Both the position numbers and the translations under genes were made by a program. 64,000 nucleotides of DNA from Pseudonocardia oroxyli (GTDB lineage: Bacteria > Actinomycetota > Actinomycetes > Mycobacteriales > Pseudonocardiaceae), in NCBI RefSeq assembly GCF_900102195.1, contig NZ_FNBE01000008.1, positions 186,001 to 250,000 on the forward strand, written 5' to 3'. Shown one piece after another: positions 28,450 through 37,028 of the stretch (positions are counted from its first letter, which is position 1; the number at the start of each line of letters is the position of its first letter). Under the pieces are notes generated by a model that was not told where the DNA came from, made no database searches, and saw only the letters and a program-made list of their open reading frames with translations.

Positions 28450-29262
28450 TCAGTAGCCGATGTAGTCGCCTGCGTGGTTGCTCCGGCCGCCGGCCTCCAG
28501 GGTGGACAGCCCGTAGGTGGCGACCATGTAGCGCACGCCCGCGGTGATGTTGGCGACCGGATCGGTGATCGGGCGGCCCGCGAGGCTGGGGTGCACGAAC
28601 TTCTTGAACGTCGAGGGGATCGTCTGCATGAGGCCCTGCGACGGGGTGCCGCGCAGGGCGTTCGCGTCCCAGTTGTTGACGGCCTTCGGGTTGCCCCCCG
28701 ACTCCGCCATGATGACCTTCTTGACGCTGGGGGCCAGGTCCTGCGGGAGATCGCAGATCCGCAGGGCCTCGGCGATCCAGCCGTCCAGCCCGCCCTTGGC
28801 GATGATCGCGTCGAGGCGGTCCGCCTCGGCCTGCGCCGCGGCCTCCTCCGCCTGCTTCTGGGCGATCGCGTCGGCGATCTTCCCCGCCTTGTCCAGCGCG
28901 GAGAGGTCGAAGTCCTCGCCCGCGTCGAGGTCGTCGACCCCGAAGGCGGCGGGGGTGACGTGCGCGGCGCTCGAGACGGTGTCCGCGGCGGGCAGCACGG
29001 CCTCGTTGGCGGCCAGCGTGGTCGCCATCGTCGCCGGTCCGGTCTCCGCGGCGTCCGCCACGGCTCCGGTGGCGCCGCCCGAGGTCACGGCGGCGAACGT
29101 GCCCGTCGCCAGCACGCCGAACGCGGCGCCGACGGCGGCGGTGTGGGACGCGACGGTGCGTCGAGACACGGTTGCGTGTCTGGCGGCGCGGCGAGGCGGG
29201 GTCCCAAGGGGGAGCGGGAGCCCGTCACCACGCCGGCCGCCTGGGGAGCGGTGGCCAGCCAA
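28450..29262 (-). CDS. Secreted lytic transglycosylase (SLT domain)
   Basis: A protein of up to 270 residues. A signal-peptide-like stretch (HTAAVGAAFGVLATGTFAAVTSG) is followed by a charged coiled-coil segment (KIADAIAQKQAEEAAAQAE) and a C-terminal SLT domain with the catalytic Glu in VIMAESGGNPKAVN, plus SQGLMQTIPSTF and ITAGVRYM. It should cleave peptidoglycan glycan strands, as do resuscitation-type hydrolases. The start is uncertain: the frame opens at TTG 29262, and GTG 29169 is an alternative that would leave a longer leader. Confidence 0.85.
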   Translation of the reverse strand: MAGHRSPGGRRGDGLPLPLGTPPRRAARHATVSRRTVASHTAAVGAAFGVLATGTFAAVTSGGATGAVADAAETGPATMATTLAANEAVLPAADTVSSAAHVTPAAFGVDDLDAGEDFDLSALDKAGKIADAIAQKQAEEAAAQAEADRLDAIIAKGGLDGWIAEALRICDLPQDLAPSVKKVIMAESGGNPKAVNNWDANALRGTPSQGLMQTIPSTFKKFVHPSLAGRPITDPVANITAGVRYMVATYGLSTLEAGGRSNHAGDYIGY

Positions 29263-29510
29263 GGTTCGAGTGCCTTTCGGTCCAGCGGCTGATCCCGCTC
29301 AGGCCCGGATGGGGGGTCCGGGGAGCCGGTCGGGGAGTCCGGCTCCGGGTGCCTGTTCGTGATCTCGCCGTGATGACTACGGGGAGATTACGGAGCGCGA
29401 CCCGAACGGCACAACCCTCGGGGCGGCCTGTCGCCGCTGCTCCGGGTCCGTTCGTCGCGCCGATCCACGGTCGGGTGAGTCGGTCGTCGTGCGGTGAGCG
29501 GTAACCTCAT

Positions 29511-29528
29511 CCTGAAGCCGACTTCAGG
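29511..29528. promoter_or_regulatory. SoxR box
   Basis: CCTGAAG-CCGA-CTTCAGG is a perfect inverted repeat with the 18-base length and arm layout of SoxR operators (typical CCTCAAG...CTTGAGG). It lies directly upstream of soxR, and its end overlaps the AGGGG ribosome site. Confidence 0.75.
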
Positions 29529-29535
29529 GGTGAGC

Positions 29536-29997
29536 GTGCACGCCAAGGACCTGCTGACCATCGGGGAGGTCGTGGAGCGCAGCGGCTTCGCCCACTCCGC
29601 GCTGCGCTTCTACGAGCGGGAGGGGCTGGTCCACGCGACCCGCACGGCGGGCGGTCAGCGGCGCTACGAACGGAGCGTGCTGCGCAGGCTCGCGTTCCTC
29701 CGGGCCGCCCGCGCGATCGGGATCGGGCTCGACGAGGTGCGGGCGGCGCTCGCCACCCTGCCCGCCGACCACACCCCGACCAAGGCGGACTGGACGCGGC
29801 TGTCCCAGGCCTGGCGCGGCAGGCTCGACGAGCAGATCGACGCCCTCGTCGCCCTGCGTGACGGGCTGGACGGGTGCATCGGCTGCGGGTGCCTGTCGCT
29901 GGCCCGGTGCAGGCTGATGAACCCGGGCGACCGCGCGGGCGCGGACGGCGAGGGTGCCCGCATGCTCCCGCCGGTGCTGCGGAGGACCCCGGCTTAG
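29536..29997 (+). CDS. soxR: SoxR, redox-sensing MerR-family regulator
   Basis: A 153-residue protein with a MerR DNA-binding domain (LLTIGEVVERSGFAHSALRF, then GGQRRYERSVLRRL), a coiled-coil dimer helix and the [2Fe-2S] motif CIGCGCLSLARC that defines SoxR. In actinobacteria SoxR senses redox-active metabolites and superoxide-generating quinones. GTG 29536 is chosen for its AGGGG site; GTG 29530 is possible. An operator in front of it points to autoregulation. Its stop overlaps the stop of the convergent ligase pseudogene. Confidence 0.92.
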   Translation: MHAKDLLTIGEVVERSGFAHSALRFYEREGLVHATRTAGGQRRYERSVLRRLAFLRAARAIGIGLDEVRAALATLPADHTPTKADWTRLSQAWRGRLDEQIDALVALRDGLDGCIGCGCLSLARCRLMNPGDRAGADGEGARMLPPVLRRTPA

Positions 29998-31491
29998 GAG
30001 TGGGTGCCCGAGGGCAGGCGCTCGGCGCGCAGGGCGGAGCGGCGCACCTTGCCGGTGTCCTCGCGCAGCGGGTGGTCCACCCGTTCGACCGTGGCGGGCA
30101 CCTTCTGCCTCGCCAGCCGCTCCGCGACGTGCGCGCGGAGCTCCTCGTCGGGGACGGGCGCCGCGAGCTGGACGAGGGCGTGGACGCGGTTGCCGAGGTC
30201 GTCGTCCGGCAGCCCGATGACGCAGGACGACAGCACCGCGGGGTGGGTCTCCAGCGCCGCCTCGACCTCGGCGGGGTACACGTTGGACCCGCCGACGAGG
30301 ATCATGTCGCTGCGGCGGTCGGCGAGGTAGAGGTAGCCCTCGGCGTCCATCCGGCCCAGGTCGCCCAGGGACTCCCAGCCGTCCCGGTGGCGGGCGGTCG
30401 CGCCGAGGTAGGCGTAGGGCTGCTCGGGCACCCGCATCCACACCTCCCCGACCTCGCCGACCGGCAGCGGCCTGCCCTCCTCGTCGCCGATGCGCATCTC
30501 GCCGGAGACCACCCGGCCGACCGAGCCGGGGTGGGCCAGCCACTCCACGCCGGTCGATGACCGTGCTGGCCTGCGACTCCGTTCCCGCGTACAGCTCCCA
30601 GACGTGCTCGGGGCCGAACCACTCCAGGCACGCGCGCTTCACGTGCTCCGGGCACGGCGCGCCCAGGTGGAGCAGGGTCTCGACGCTGGACACGTCCGGG
30701 CGCTCGGCGGCCGGGACGCGCAGCATCCGCCCCATCAGCGTCGGCACGGCGTAGAGGAAGGTCACCCGGTGCTCGGCCACGGCCTGCAGCACGGTCGCCC
30801 CGTCGAAGTGGTCCAACACCAGCACGGCGCCGCCGCGCAGCAGGCTGATCAGCGAGAACATGAACGGCGCGTTGTGGTAGAGCGGTGCGGTCACCGCGAA
30901 CACCTCGCCGTCGCCGCGGATGCGCAGCCGGTCGGCCGCCGCGGTCACGGTGCCGACGCGCCCGGCGTTGCCCGCGAGGATGATCTTCGGTCGGCCTGTG
31001 CTCCCGCCCGAGGTCGGGGCCTTCCAGCGCGGCGGGACCGCGGGCGGCAGCGGGCCCGCGTCCCGGGCGGGGTCGGGGCGCCAGTCGGCGGGCAGGTGTG
31101 GGCGGCCGTCGGGCGGGGTGAGGCCCACGACGACGGCCGGATCGGCGATCTCGATCAGCGCCGCGAGCTCGGCGGCGGGCAGCTTCGCCGACACCGGCTG
31201 CGGGATCGCCCCGAGCTTCCAGGCGCCGACGACCGCCTCGTAGAAGGCGGGCCCGTTCGGCAGGCCGATCGTGACCAGCGAGCCCTCGCGCACCCCGAGC
31301 TCGGCGAGCTCGCGCGCCGCCCGGTGGGACGCCGCCGCCAGCTCGGCGCGGGTGAGCACGGTGTCGCGGTGCAGGAGGGCGGGACGGTCGGGGGCGGCCG
31401 CGGCGAGCGCGTCGAGCGCCACGCCCAGCGGCGGGTCGGCGGGGGAGCCGGGCTCGGGGAGGGTGGTGTCGGCGCTGCTCACCCTTCGCAT
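29994..31491 (-). pseudogene. Acyl-CoA/AMP-dependent ligase with frameshift
   Basis: An AMP-forming ligase (adenylates a carboxylic acid and transfers it to CoA). The first frame runs from ATG 31491 through LTRAELAAASHRAARELAEL, the P-loop APTSGGSTGRPKIILAGN and WELYAGTESQASTVID. The rest continues in the next frame (VEWLAHPGSVGRV, GDLGRMDAEGYLYLADRRSDMI, and the late Lys region EDTGKVRRSAL). The frames meet near 30555, where GACCGGCG has one base too many for the expected DGVEW. The span is 1498 bases, not a multiple of 3. It is either a genuine single-base mutation or a sequencing error. Confidence 0.8.
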
Positions 31492-31599
31492 CCTGCGTCG
31501 GGGTGCGCCGAACCGGAAGTCCCGTCCACATGCCGGCACCCCACGAGAGTGGTGGTGACCCTCCCGACCGGGAGCGCTCCGCCGCGAAGACTCTCCGAC

Positions 31600-32373
31600 A
31601 TGAACCGCAGCCTGCTGACCCTGATCCCGACCCTCGCCGTCGCCACCCTGCTGTCCGCGGGCTGCGGTGCCGTCGCCGACGCCCAGCCGCGTGTCGCGGC
31701 CACGCCCGTCGCCCAGTCGGCGCCCGTCGCCGCGCCCGTCGCCCAGTCCGCACCCGCCGCCGAGCAGGCGTCCGCGGCGCCGCTGCCGAAGTCGGCGCCG
31801 CAGCCCGCGGCGGCCGTGCAGAAGCCCGCGGGCGCCGCGAGCACCGGGGGTACGGACCTCGACGCCGCCGCCGACGGCCTGCGCCCCTTCCTGCTCACGC
31901 CCGCCGAGATCGGGCCCGGGTTCGCCGTCGGTGACGAGCCGAGGCCCGACCCGGCGCAGCCCGCGATCTGCGGCGGCCCCGGCGTCGTCGCGCAGTTCCC
32001 GTACGCCGTTCGGGTCGGGGCGGCGGCCGAGAGCCCGTCCGGCCTGGTCCAGGAGGCGGTCAGCGTCTACGGCGACCCCGGGTCCGCCGCGGCGGCCTAC
32101 CGGGCCTCGCTCGCCGGGATGGACTGCGGGCAGGGCAGCGTCGGCGACAAGCCGGTCGTGCTCGCCCCGGCGGAGGACCTGTCCGCGGACCTGCCCTACG
32201 ACGAGGCGACCGGATGGCGGCTCGGCGGGGAGGGTTTCGACGTCGTGATGATCTCGGTGCGGGAGGGTGAGGTCGTCATGAACTTCACCGTGCTGGCCCC
32301 CGAGGACGGCCTGCCCGCGCTGCCCGACCCGCTGGTCGTGGCCCAGGCGGGCGCCCAGAAGCTGCTCGGCTGA
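31600..32373 (+). CDS. Secreted lipoprotein of unknown function
   Basis: A 257-residue protein with a lipoprotein signal peptide (lipobox LSAGC, Cys near residue 23), an Ala/Pro/Gln-rich linker with repeated PVAQSAP units, and a C-terminal globular domain of about 170 residues with two Cys (AICGG and MDCGQG) that may pair. The domain resembles the sensor or PknH-extracellular-like lipoproteins of actinobacteria, but I cannot name it firmly. It is anchored outside the membrane. Confidence 0.75.
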   Translation: MNRSLLTLIPTLAVATLLSAGCGAVADAQPRVAATPVAQSAPVAAPVAQSAPAAEQASAAPLPKSAPQPAAAVQKPAGAASTGGTDLDAAADGLRPFLLTPAEIGPGFAVGDEPRPDPAQPAICGGPGVVAQFPYAVRVGAAAESPSGLVQEAVSVYGDPGSAAAAYRASLAGMDCGQGSVGDKPVVLAPAEDLSADLPYDEATGWRLGGEGFDVVMISVREGEVVMNFTVLAPEDGLPALPDPLVVAQAGAQKLLG

Positions 32374-32398
32374 GACCCCGGTCACGCCCCGCGCCGGT

Positions 32399-32404
32399 TA
32401 CGGT
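32399..32404 (+). promoter_or_regulatory. -10 box, leaderless phosphatase gene
   Basis: TACGGT ends 6 bases before the GTG at 32411, and no ribosome site is seen. Confidence 0.45.
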
Positions 32405-32410
32405 CGGGGC

Positions 32411-33145
32411 GTGACCTCCACGGATCGGTGGCTGCAGTTCGAGGGCCTCAGCAACATCCGAGACGTCGGCGGGCTGCCGCTGGGCGACGGGTCCCGCACC
32501 CGGCCCGGGGTGCTGCTGCGCAGCGAGGCACTGACCCACGTCACCCCGGCGGACGTCCGCAGGCTGGTCGACGAGTTGGACCTGCGGCTGATCCTCGACC
32601 TGCGGACCGACCGGGAGATCGCCCAGTTCGGGGAGAGCCCGCTGATCGCCGCCGGCGTCGAGACGGTGCAGTTCACGTTCATCCCCGAGGCGGGCCGGGA
32701 GCTGCCCGAGGTCGGCGAGGACGTCCATCCGATGGTCGGGAACTACCTCGGGTACCTGCGGGACAAGGCGCCGAACGTGGTCGGCGCCGTCCGGCGGCTG
32801 GCGCTCGGCGAGGGCGCCGCGCTGGTGCACTGCGCCGCGGGGAAGGACCGCACGGGCACGCTGGTCGCGCTGGTGCTCGAGGCCGTCGGGGTGGAGCGGG
32901 AGGCCGTGGTCGAGGACTACGCGCTGTCCGCCACGAAGATCGACGACATGTTCCGCCGCTGGACCGCGTCCACCGGCGAGGAGATGCCCGCCCCCGACGA
33001 GCTGGACCGCCACCGCCCCCGCGCGGAGGCGATGGCCCAGGTCCTGGCCATCCTCGACGAGCGGGACGGCGGCGCGGCCGCCTGGCTGCAGGCCAACGGC
33101 CTCACGCACCCGGAACTGACCGCCCTGCGATCCCGCCTCACCTAG
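32411..33145 (+). CDS. Tyrosine-protein phosphatase (PtpB-like)
   Basis: A 244-residue phosphatase with the P-loop signature HCAAGKDRTG (Cys nucleophile, Arg) and the N-terminal NIRDVGGL of the Y_phosphatase3/PtpB family. LRSEALTHVTPADVRRL and LDLRTDREI are also typical. Members dephosphorylate phosphotyrosine, phosphoserine or phosphoinositides; mycobacterial PtpB is secreted, but no signal is seen here. The gene ends 2 bases before a short palindrome and is convergent with the toxin-antitoxin pair. Confidence 0.9.
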   Translation: MTSTDRWLQFEGLSNIRDVGGLPLGDGSRTRPGVLLRSEALTHVTPADVRRLVDELDLRLILDLRTDREIAQFGESPLIAAGVETVQFTFIPEAGRELPEVGEDVHPMVGNYLGYLRDKAPNVVGAVRRLALGEGAALVHCAAGKDRTGTLVALVLEAVGVEREAVVEDYALSATKIDDMFRRWTASTGEEMPAPDELDRHRPRAEAMAQVLAILDERDGGAAAWLQANGLTHPELTALRSRLT

Positions 33146-33146
33146 T

Positions 33147-33168
33147 CGCAGTGTGGCTCCACACTGCG
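33147..33168. repeat. Short palindrome at gene end (GGCTCC family)
   Basis: CGCAGTGTGG-CT-CCACACTGCG is a perfect inverted repeat starting one base after the phosphatase stop. Its centre (TGTGG-CT-CCACA) resembles the arms of 40356-40418. It could end transcription from both sides. Confidence 0.5.
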
Positions 33169-33174
33169 CTCAGG

Positions 33175-33567
33175 TCAGGGGAGCTCCTCGATCGCCACGG
33201 CCGCGTCCAGCTTGCGGAGCGTGCCGGGATCCCCCGTCACCGCGGGCCAGCCCCGCCGCCTGCTGGTCGCCACCACCTGGCCGCTCACGATGTCGTCCTG
33301 ACCGGACGCGGCGAGCAGCAGGCCGGACTCCTGGGCCATGGCGGGCGAGAGATCGTGGATCACGGTGTTGGGCAGGCCGAGCAGCACCTGCAGGGCCGCG
33401 TGGTGCTCCGGGTCGAGCTGCGCCCAGGCCCGACCGAGCGCGGCGCTGGGTATCGCGAGGACGAGGTTCTCCTCGACCGCCGCCCACACCAGGGCCCGCA
33501 TGTACACCGGCCTGCCGGTGGCGAATGCCGTGAGCGCGGTGGAGTCGAGCACTCTTCCGCCGATCAT
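33175..33567 (-). CDS. PIN-domain toxin (VapC-like)
   Basis: A 130-residue PIN-domain protein. Acidic residues expected for the RNase site are in RVLDSTALTAF (Asp8), the Glu of AAVEENLVLAIP and the late GQDDIVSGQVVATSRRRGWPAVTGDP. It should cleave RNA when free of its antitoxin. The gene follows the antitoxin gene by 11 bases. The motif spacing is looser than in classic VapC, so activity is likely but not certain. Confidence 0.72.
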   Translation of the reverse strand: MIGGRVLDSTALTAFATGRPVYMRALVWAAVEENLVLAIPSAALGRAWAQLDPEHHAALQVLLGLPNTVIHDLSPAMAQESGLLLAASGQDDIVSGQVVATSRRRGWPAVTGDPGTLRKLDAAVAIEELP

Positions 33568-33578
33568 CTGCGCGCCCT

Positions 33579-33821
33579 TCAGCCGACGGCGACCGGGGGA
33601 ACCAGGCGCAGCGACCTGCGTGCCGCGTCGAGCTCGTCCGCCGGCGGGGGACCTCCGTACAGGTCGGCAAGAGTAGCGAGTGCGCGGTCGCGGGCCTGCC
33701 GCGCCTGGACCGCCTCGGCGACGTAGGCCGACAGGCTCGCGGCCGACCCGTTCTGGACCGCCTCACGTGCCTCGGCGACCAGCTCGGCCGGGAGGGTGAC
33801 GGTCACCCGCTCGCTGCGCAT
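33579..33821 (-). CDS. Ribbon-helix-helix-like antitoxin (VapB-like)
   Basis: An 80-residue protein with an N-terminal RHH-like pattern (RVTVTLPAELVAEAREAV, then SLSAYVAEAV) and a C-terminal tail that would wrap the toxin. Antitoxins of this form repress their own operon. TAGCCT lies 6 bases upstream of the ATG, so translation is probably leaderless. Confidence 0.75.
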   Translation of the reverse strand: MRSERVTVTLPAELVAEAREAVQNGSAASLSAYVAEAVQARQARDRALATLADLYGGPPPADELDAARRSLRLVPPVAVG

Positions 33822-33827
33822 ACCGTC

Positions 33828-33833
33828 AGGCTA
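33828..33833 (-). promoter_or_regulatory. -10 box of the toxin-antitoxin operon
   Basis: TAGCCT read on the minus strand, 6 bases before the antitoxin ATG, with no ribosome site between. Confidence 0.45.
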
Positions 33834-33944
33834 CTCGGCGCATACTCCGCCGTCGACCGCTATGCAGGTTACCGACGGGTATGCCAGGGTGGGAGCTGCA
33901 GGCGACGGTGACGTCGCACCCGGTTCGAGCAGGAGCGACACCTG

Positions 33945-35114
33945 ATGGACCTCACTTTCACCGCGGCCGAGGAGGAGTTCCGCAGCGAGCTCCGTGCCTG
34001 GCTGTCCGCACACATCCCCGCCGAGTGGCGGCGTCCCGGATTCTGGGAGTCCCTCAGCGACGAAGAGAGTTTCGGCCTGCGTCGGGACTGGGAGCGGGAC
34101 AAGGCCCTGGCCGGGTTCGCCGGCATCCAGTGGCCGACCGAGTACGGCGGCCGCGGCGGCACCCCCGGCATGAAGGCGATCTACGACGTCGAGATGGTGC
34201 TGGCCGACGCGCCGCGCACGGTCAACCCGCTCGGCCTCACCTTCCTCGCGCCCACCGTGATGGCGATCGGCACGGACGCGCAGCGCAAGGAGATCATCGG
34301 CCCGATGCTGCGCAACGAGGTCATCTGGTGCCAGGGCTTCTCCGAGCCCGGCGCGGGGTCCGACCTCGCCGCGCTCACCACGCGCGGCGTCCGCGACGGG
34401 GACGACTTCGTGGTCAACGGCCAGAAGGTGTGGACCACCAACGCCGTGCACGGCGACAAGATCTTCACCCTCGTCCGCACCACCCCGGGCAGCCAGAAGC
34501 ACCGCGGCATCTCGATGCTGCTGATCGACATGCACCAGCCCGGCGTCGACGCGCGCCCGCTCAAGCAGATGTCCGGCGCCAGCGAGTTCGGCGAGGTCTT
34601 CTTCGACGACGCCCGGGTCCCCGCCACCGATGTCCTCGGCGCGGTCGACGAGGGCTGGCGCACCGCGATGCTGCTGCTCTCCTTCGAGCGCGGCGCCTCC
34701 GGCATGTCCCAGTACACCGAGTTCCGCAGGCAGTACGACGAGATCGCGGCCGTCGCGAAGAAGCTGGGTCGGGACCGGGACCCGGTGATCCGCGGCAAGC
34801 TCGCCCGGGTGCTCACCGAGCTGGAGTGCCTGCGGCTGCACGCGATGCACATCCTCACCCAGACCGAGCAGGGCCGTGACCTGGGCTTCGAGGCCTCGAT
34901 GACGAAGCTGCAGTGGTCGGAGGCCTCGCAGGACCTCTGGGAGGTCTTCGACGACGTCCTCGGCGAGGACGTGACCCTCGAGGAGCTGGACGACCTCGAC
35001 CTGACGCCCTTCAACGCCCAGGCCATGTGGTCGCGGTCGGTCACCATCTGGGGCGGGTCCTCGCAGGTCCAGCGCAACGTCACCGCCGAGCGCGTGCTCG
35101 GCCTGCCGCGGTAG
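33945..35114 (+). CDS. Acyl-CoA dehydrogenase (large subunit type)
   Basis: A 389-residue flavoenzyme that introduces the alpha-beta double bond into acyl-CoA. FAD and substrate contacts are visible in WCQGFSEPGAGSDLAAL, KVWTTNAVHGDKIF and the C-terminal TIWGGSSQVQRNVTAERVLGLPR. It is followed after 8 bases by a second, shorter acyl-CoA dehydrogenase. In mycobacterial steroid side-chain breakdown such pairs (FadE proteins) form heterotetramers, which is the best model here. Confidence 0.88.
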   Translation: MDLTFTAAEEEFRSELRAWLSAHIPAEWRRPGFWESLSDEESFGLRRDWERDKALAGFAGIQWPTEYGGRGGTPGMKAIYDVEMVLADAPRTVNPLGLTFLAPTVMAIGTDAQRKEIIGPMLRNEVIWCQGFSEPGAGSDLAALTTRGVRDGDDFVVNGQKVWTTNAVHGDKIFTLVRTTPGSQKHRGISMLLIDMHQPGVDARPLKQMSGASEFGEVFFDDARVPATDVLGAVDEGWRTAMLLLSFERGASGMSQYTEFRRQYDEIAAVAKKLGRDRDPVIRGKLARVLTELECLRLHAMHILTQTEQGRDLGFEASMTKLQWSEASQDLWEVFDDVLGEDVTLEELDDLDLTPFNAQAMWSRSVTIWGGSSQVQRNVTAERVLGLPR

Positions 35115-35122
35115 GAGCCGAG

Positions 35123-36097
35123 ATGTTCTTCGCACTCACCGAGGACCAGCAGGAGTTCGGCTCCGCCGTGCGCACCTACCTGGCCGAGCGGTTCGACCTC
35201 GACGCCGTGCGCGCCTACTTCGAGGCGCCGGCCACGAACGACGCCGGGAACCTCGACGGCCTGTGGAAGGCCGCGGGCGAGCAGGGCTGGCTCGCCGTCA
35301 CCGTGCCCGAGGAGCACGACGGCCTGGGCCTCGGCCTGGTCGAGGCCCAGGTCATCGCCCGGGCACTGGGCGCCGGGGTGGCACCGGGCCCGTGGCGCGG
35401 GACCGTCCTGGCGGCGGAGGCCATCCGCCTCGCGGGCAGCGCCGAGCAGCAGGCCCGGTGGCTGCCCCGGCTCGCGACCGGCGAGGCGGTCGGGGCGCTG
35501 GGGTACTCCCGGTCCGTCGAGTACGGGCAGACCGCGGACGTCGTCGTCACGCCCGAGGGGCTGCTCACCGGCTTCACCGCGACGCCGGTCGGGTCCTACG
35601 ACCGCACCACCCGGCTGGCCCGGGTCGAGGGCGGCTCCACGGAGGCGCTGCCGGGGGACGCCTCGTCGCTCGAGGCCCGCGCGACCGTCCTGGTCGCCGC
35701 GGACCTGGTCGGGATCGCCCGCGAGGCGCTGACCCGCACCGTGGACTACGACAAGGAGCGCGAGCAGTTCGGCGTGCCCGTCGGCTCCTTCCAGGCGATC
35801 AAGCACGCGCTGGCGGACCTGCACGTCGGGATCACGATGGCCGAGCACGCGGCTCTCTACGCCGCGCACGCGGTGGACGCCGGGCTCGACGACGCGGACC
35901 TCGCCGTCTCCGTGGCGAAGGCGAAGGCGAGCGACGTCGCCCTGGCCTCGACCGCCGCGATGATCCAGTACCACGGCGGCATCGGCTACACCTGGGAACA
36001 CGAGGCGCACTTCTTCTACAAGCGGGCCAAGCGCCTCGCGGGCCAGTACGGCACCGCGGACGCCCACCGCGAACGGATCGCCGCCCTGACCCTGTGA
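35123..36097 (+). CDS. Acyl-CoA dehydrogenase (short partner subunit)
   Basis: A 324-residue acyl-CoA dehydrogenase-fold protein, shorter than usual (about 380). The middle domain is reduced, but the C-terminal helical domain is clear (VDYDKEREQFGVPVGSFQAIKHALADL and MIQYHGGIGYTWEHEAHFFYKRAKR, each split here by conserved Gly). The loss in the FAD-contact middle region fits the beta-type subunit of alpha2-beta2 acyl-CoA dehydrogenases. GAG precedes the ATG by a few bases. Its TGA lies inside a long palindrome. Confidence 0.85.
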   Translation: MFFALTEDQQEFGSAVRTYLAERFDLDAVRAYFEAPATNDAGNLDGLWKAAGEQGWLAVTVPEEHDGLGLGLVEAQVIARALGAGVAPGPWRGTVLAAEAIRLAGSAEQQARWLPRLATGEAVGALGYSRSVEYGQTADVVVTPEGLLTGFTATPVGSYDRTTRLARVEGGSTEALPGDASSLEARATVLVAADLVGIAREALTRTVDYDKEREQFGVPVGSFQAIKHALADLHVGITMAEHAALYAAHAVDAGLDDADLAVSVAKAKASDVALASTAAMIQYHGGIGYTWEHEAHFFYKRAKRLAGQYGTADAHRERIAALTL

Positions 36098-36133
36098 GCG
36101 GCGATGGTCGCTGTGGCGACCATCGCCGCGCAC
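36094..36133. repeat. Palindromic element overlapping a stop codon, copy A
   Basis: 18-base arms with one mismatch (36094-36111 and 36116-36133) around a TGTG loop. The arm begins GTGAGCGGCGAT, and the TGA in it is the stop of the acyl-CoA dehydrogenase. A sister copy sits at 41804-41843. Confidence 0.65.
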
Positions 36134-36148
36134 GACCACGATGGGGCG

Positions 36149-36952
36149 ATGGATCACTACCGGGCCGTCGCCTCCCGCTCCGCCGCGCTCGCCCAGGCGC
36201 AGTCCTCGCCGTTCAGCATCGACGTCCGCTTCACCGGCGGGCTCTCGGACCGGCAGCAGGCGGCGTTCGCGACCGCGGCGGACCGGTGGGCCCGGATGAT
36301 CGTCGGTGACCTGCCCGCCGTGGACGTCGACGGGGAGACCGTGGACGACGTCCTCGTCCTCGCGAGCGGCGCGGCGATCGACGGCGCCGGGCAGATCCTC
36401 GGCCAGGCGGGCCCCACGCGGGTGCGGCCCGCCTCGGCGGGCGGGCTCCCCGCGGTGGGGGAGATGCAGTTCGACACCGCCGACCTGGCGCGCATGGAGG
36501 CCGACGGCACGCTCGACGACGTCATCGCCCACGAGATGGGCCACGTCCTGGGCATCGGCACCCTGTGGACGCCGCTGCTGCGCGGGCGCGGGACGGACGA
36601 CCCGCGCTTCACCGGGGCCGGTGCCGTGGCGCAGTGGGGGGCACTCGGGGGGACGGGTGCCGTGCCGGTCGAGAACACCGGTGGGGCGGGCACCCGCGAG
36701 GGGCACTGGCGGGAGACGACGTTCGGCACCGAGCTGATGAGCGGCTTCATCGCCGAGGCACAGAACCCGCTCTCCCGGGTCACGGTGGCGAGCCTGGCGG
36801 ACCTCGGCTACGTGGTGGACCTCGACGCCGCCGAGCCCTACACCCTGCCCACCCCGTCCTCGGCGGCCGCGATCGTGGCCGGACCGGGGCGGCGCTGCCG
36901 GGTCGAGCGGCCCCGGGTGGCGGTGCTGCCGGAGTCCGCGGTGGACGGCTGA
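36149..36952 (+). CDS. Leishmanolysin-like zinc metalloprotease
   Basis: A 267-residue protein with the extended zinc site HEMGHVLGIG (metzincin HExxHxxGxx), preceded by FDTADLARMEADGTLDDVI and followed by GHWRETTFGTELMSGF and the PLSRVTVASLADLGYVV repeat typical of leishmanolysin-like proteins. No signal peptide is visible, unlike most secreted members. ATG 36149 is chosen; ATG 36104 would place the palindrome in the coding region. Confidence 0.82.
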   Translation: MDHYRAVASRSAALAQAQSSPFSIDVRFTGGLSDRQQAAFATAADRWARMIVGDLPAVDVDGETVDDVLVLASGAAIDGAGQILGQAGPTRVRPASAGGLPAVGEMQFDTADLARMEADGTLDDVIAHEMGHVLGIGTLWTPLLRGRGTDDPRFTGAGAVAQWGALGGTGAVPVENTGGAGTREGHWRETTFGTELMSGFIAEAQNPLSRVTVASLADLGYVVDLDAAEPYTLPTPSSAAAIVAGPGRRCRVERPRVAVLPESAVDG

Positions 36953-37028
36953 CCGCGCCGACCGCTGCGACCGCGGCCCGGTCCTAGTTGGAATCGCGCA
37001 ACCCCCGAGACCGTGGGAACGTGGGGGG

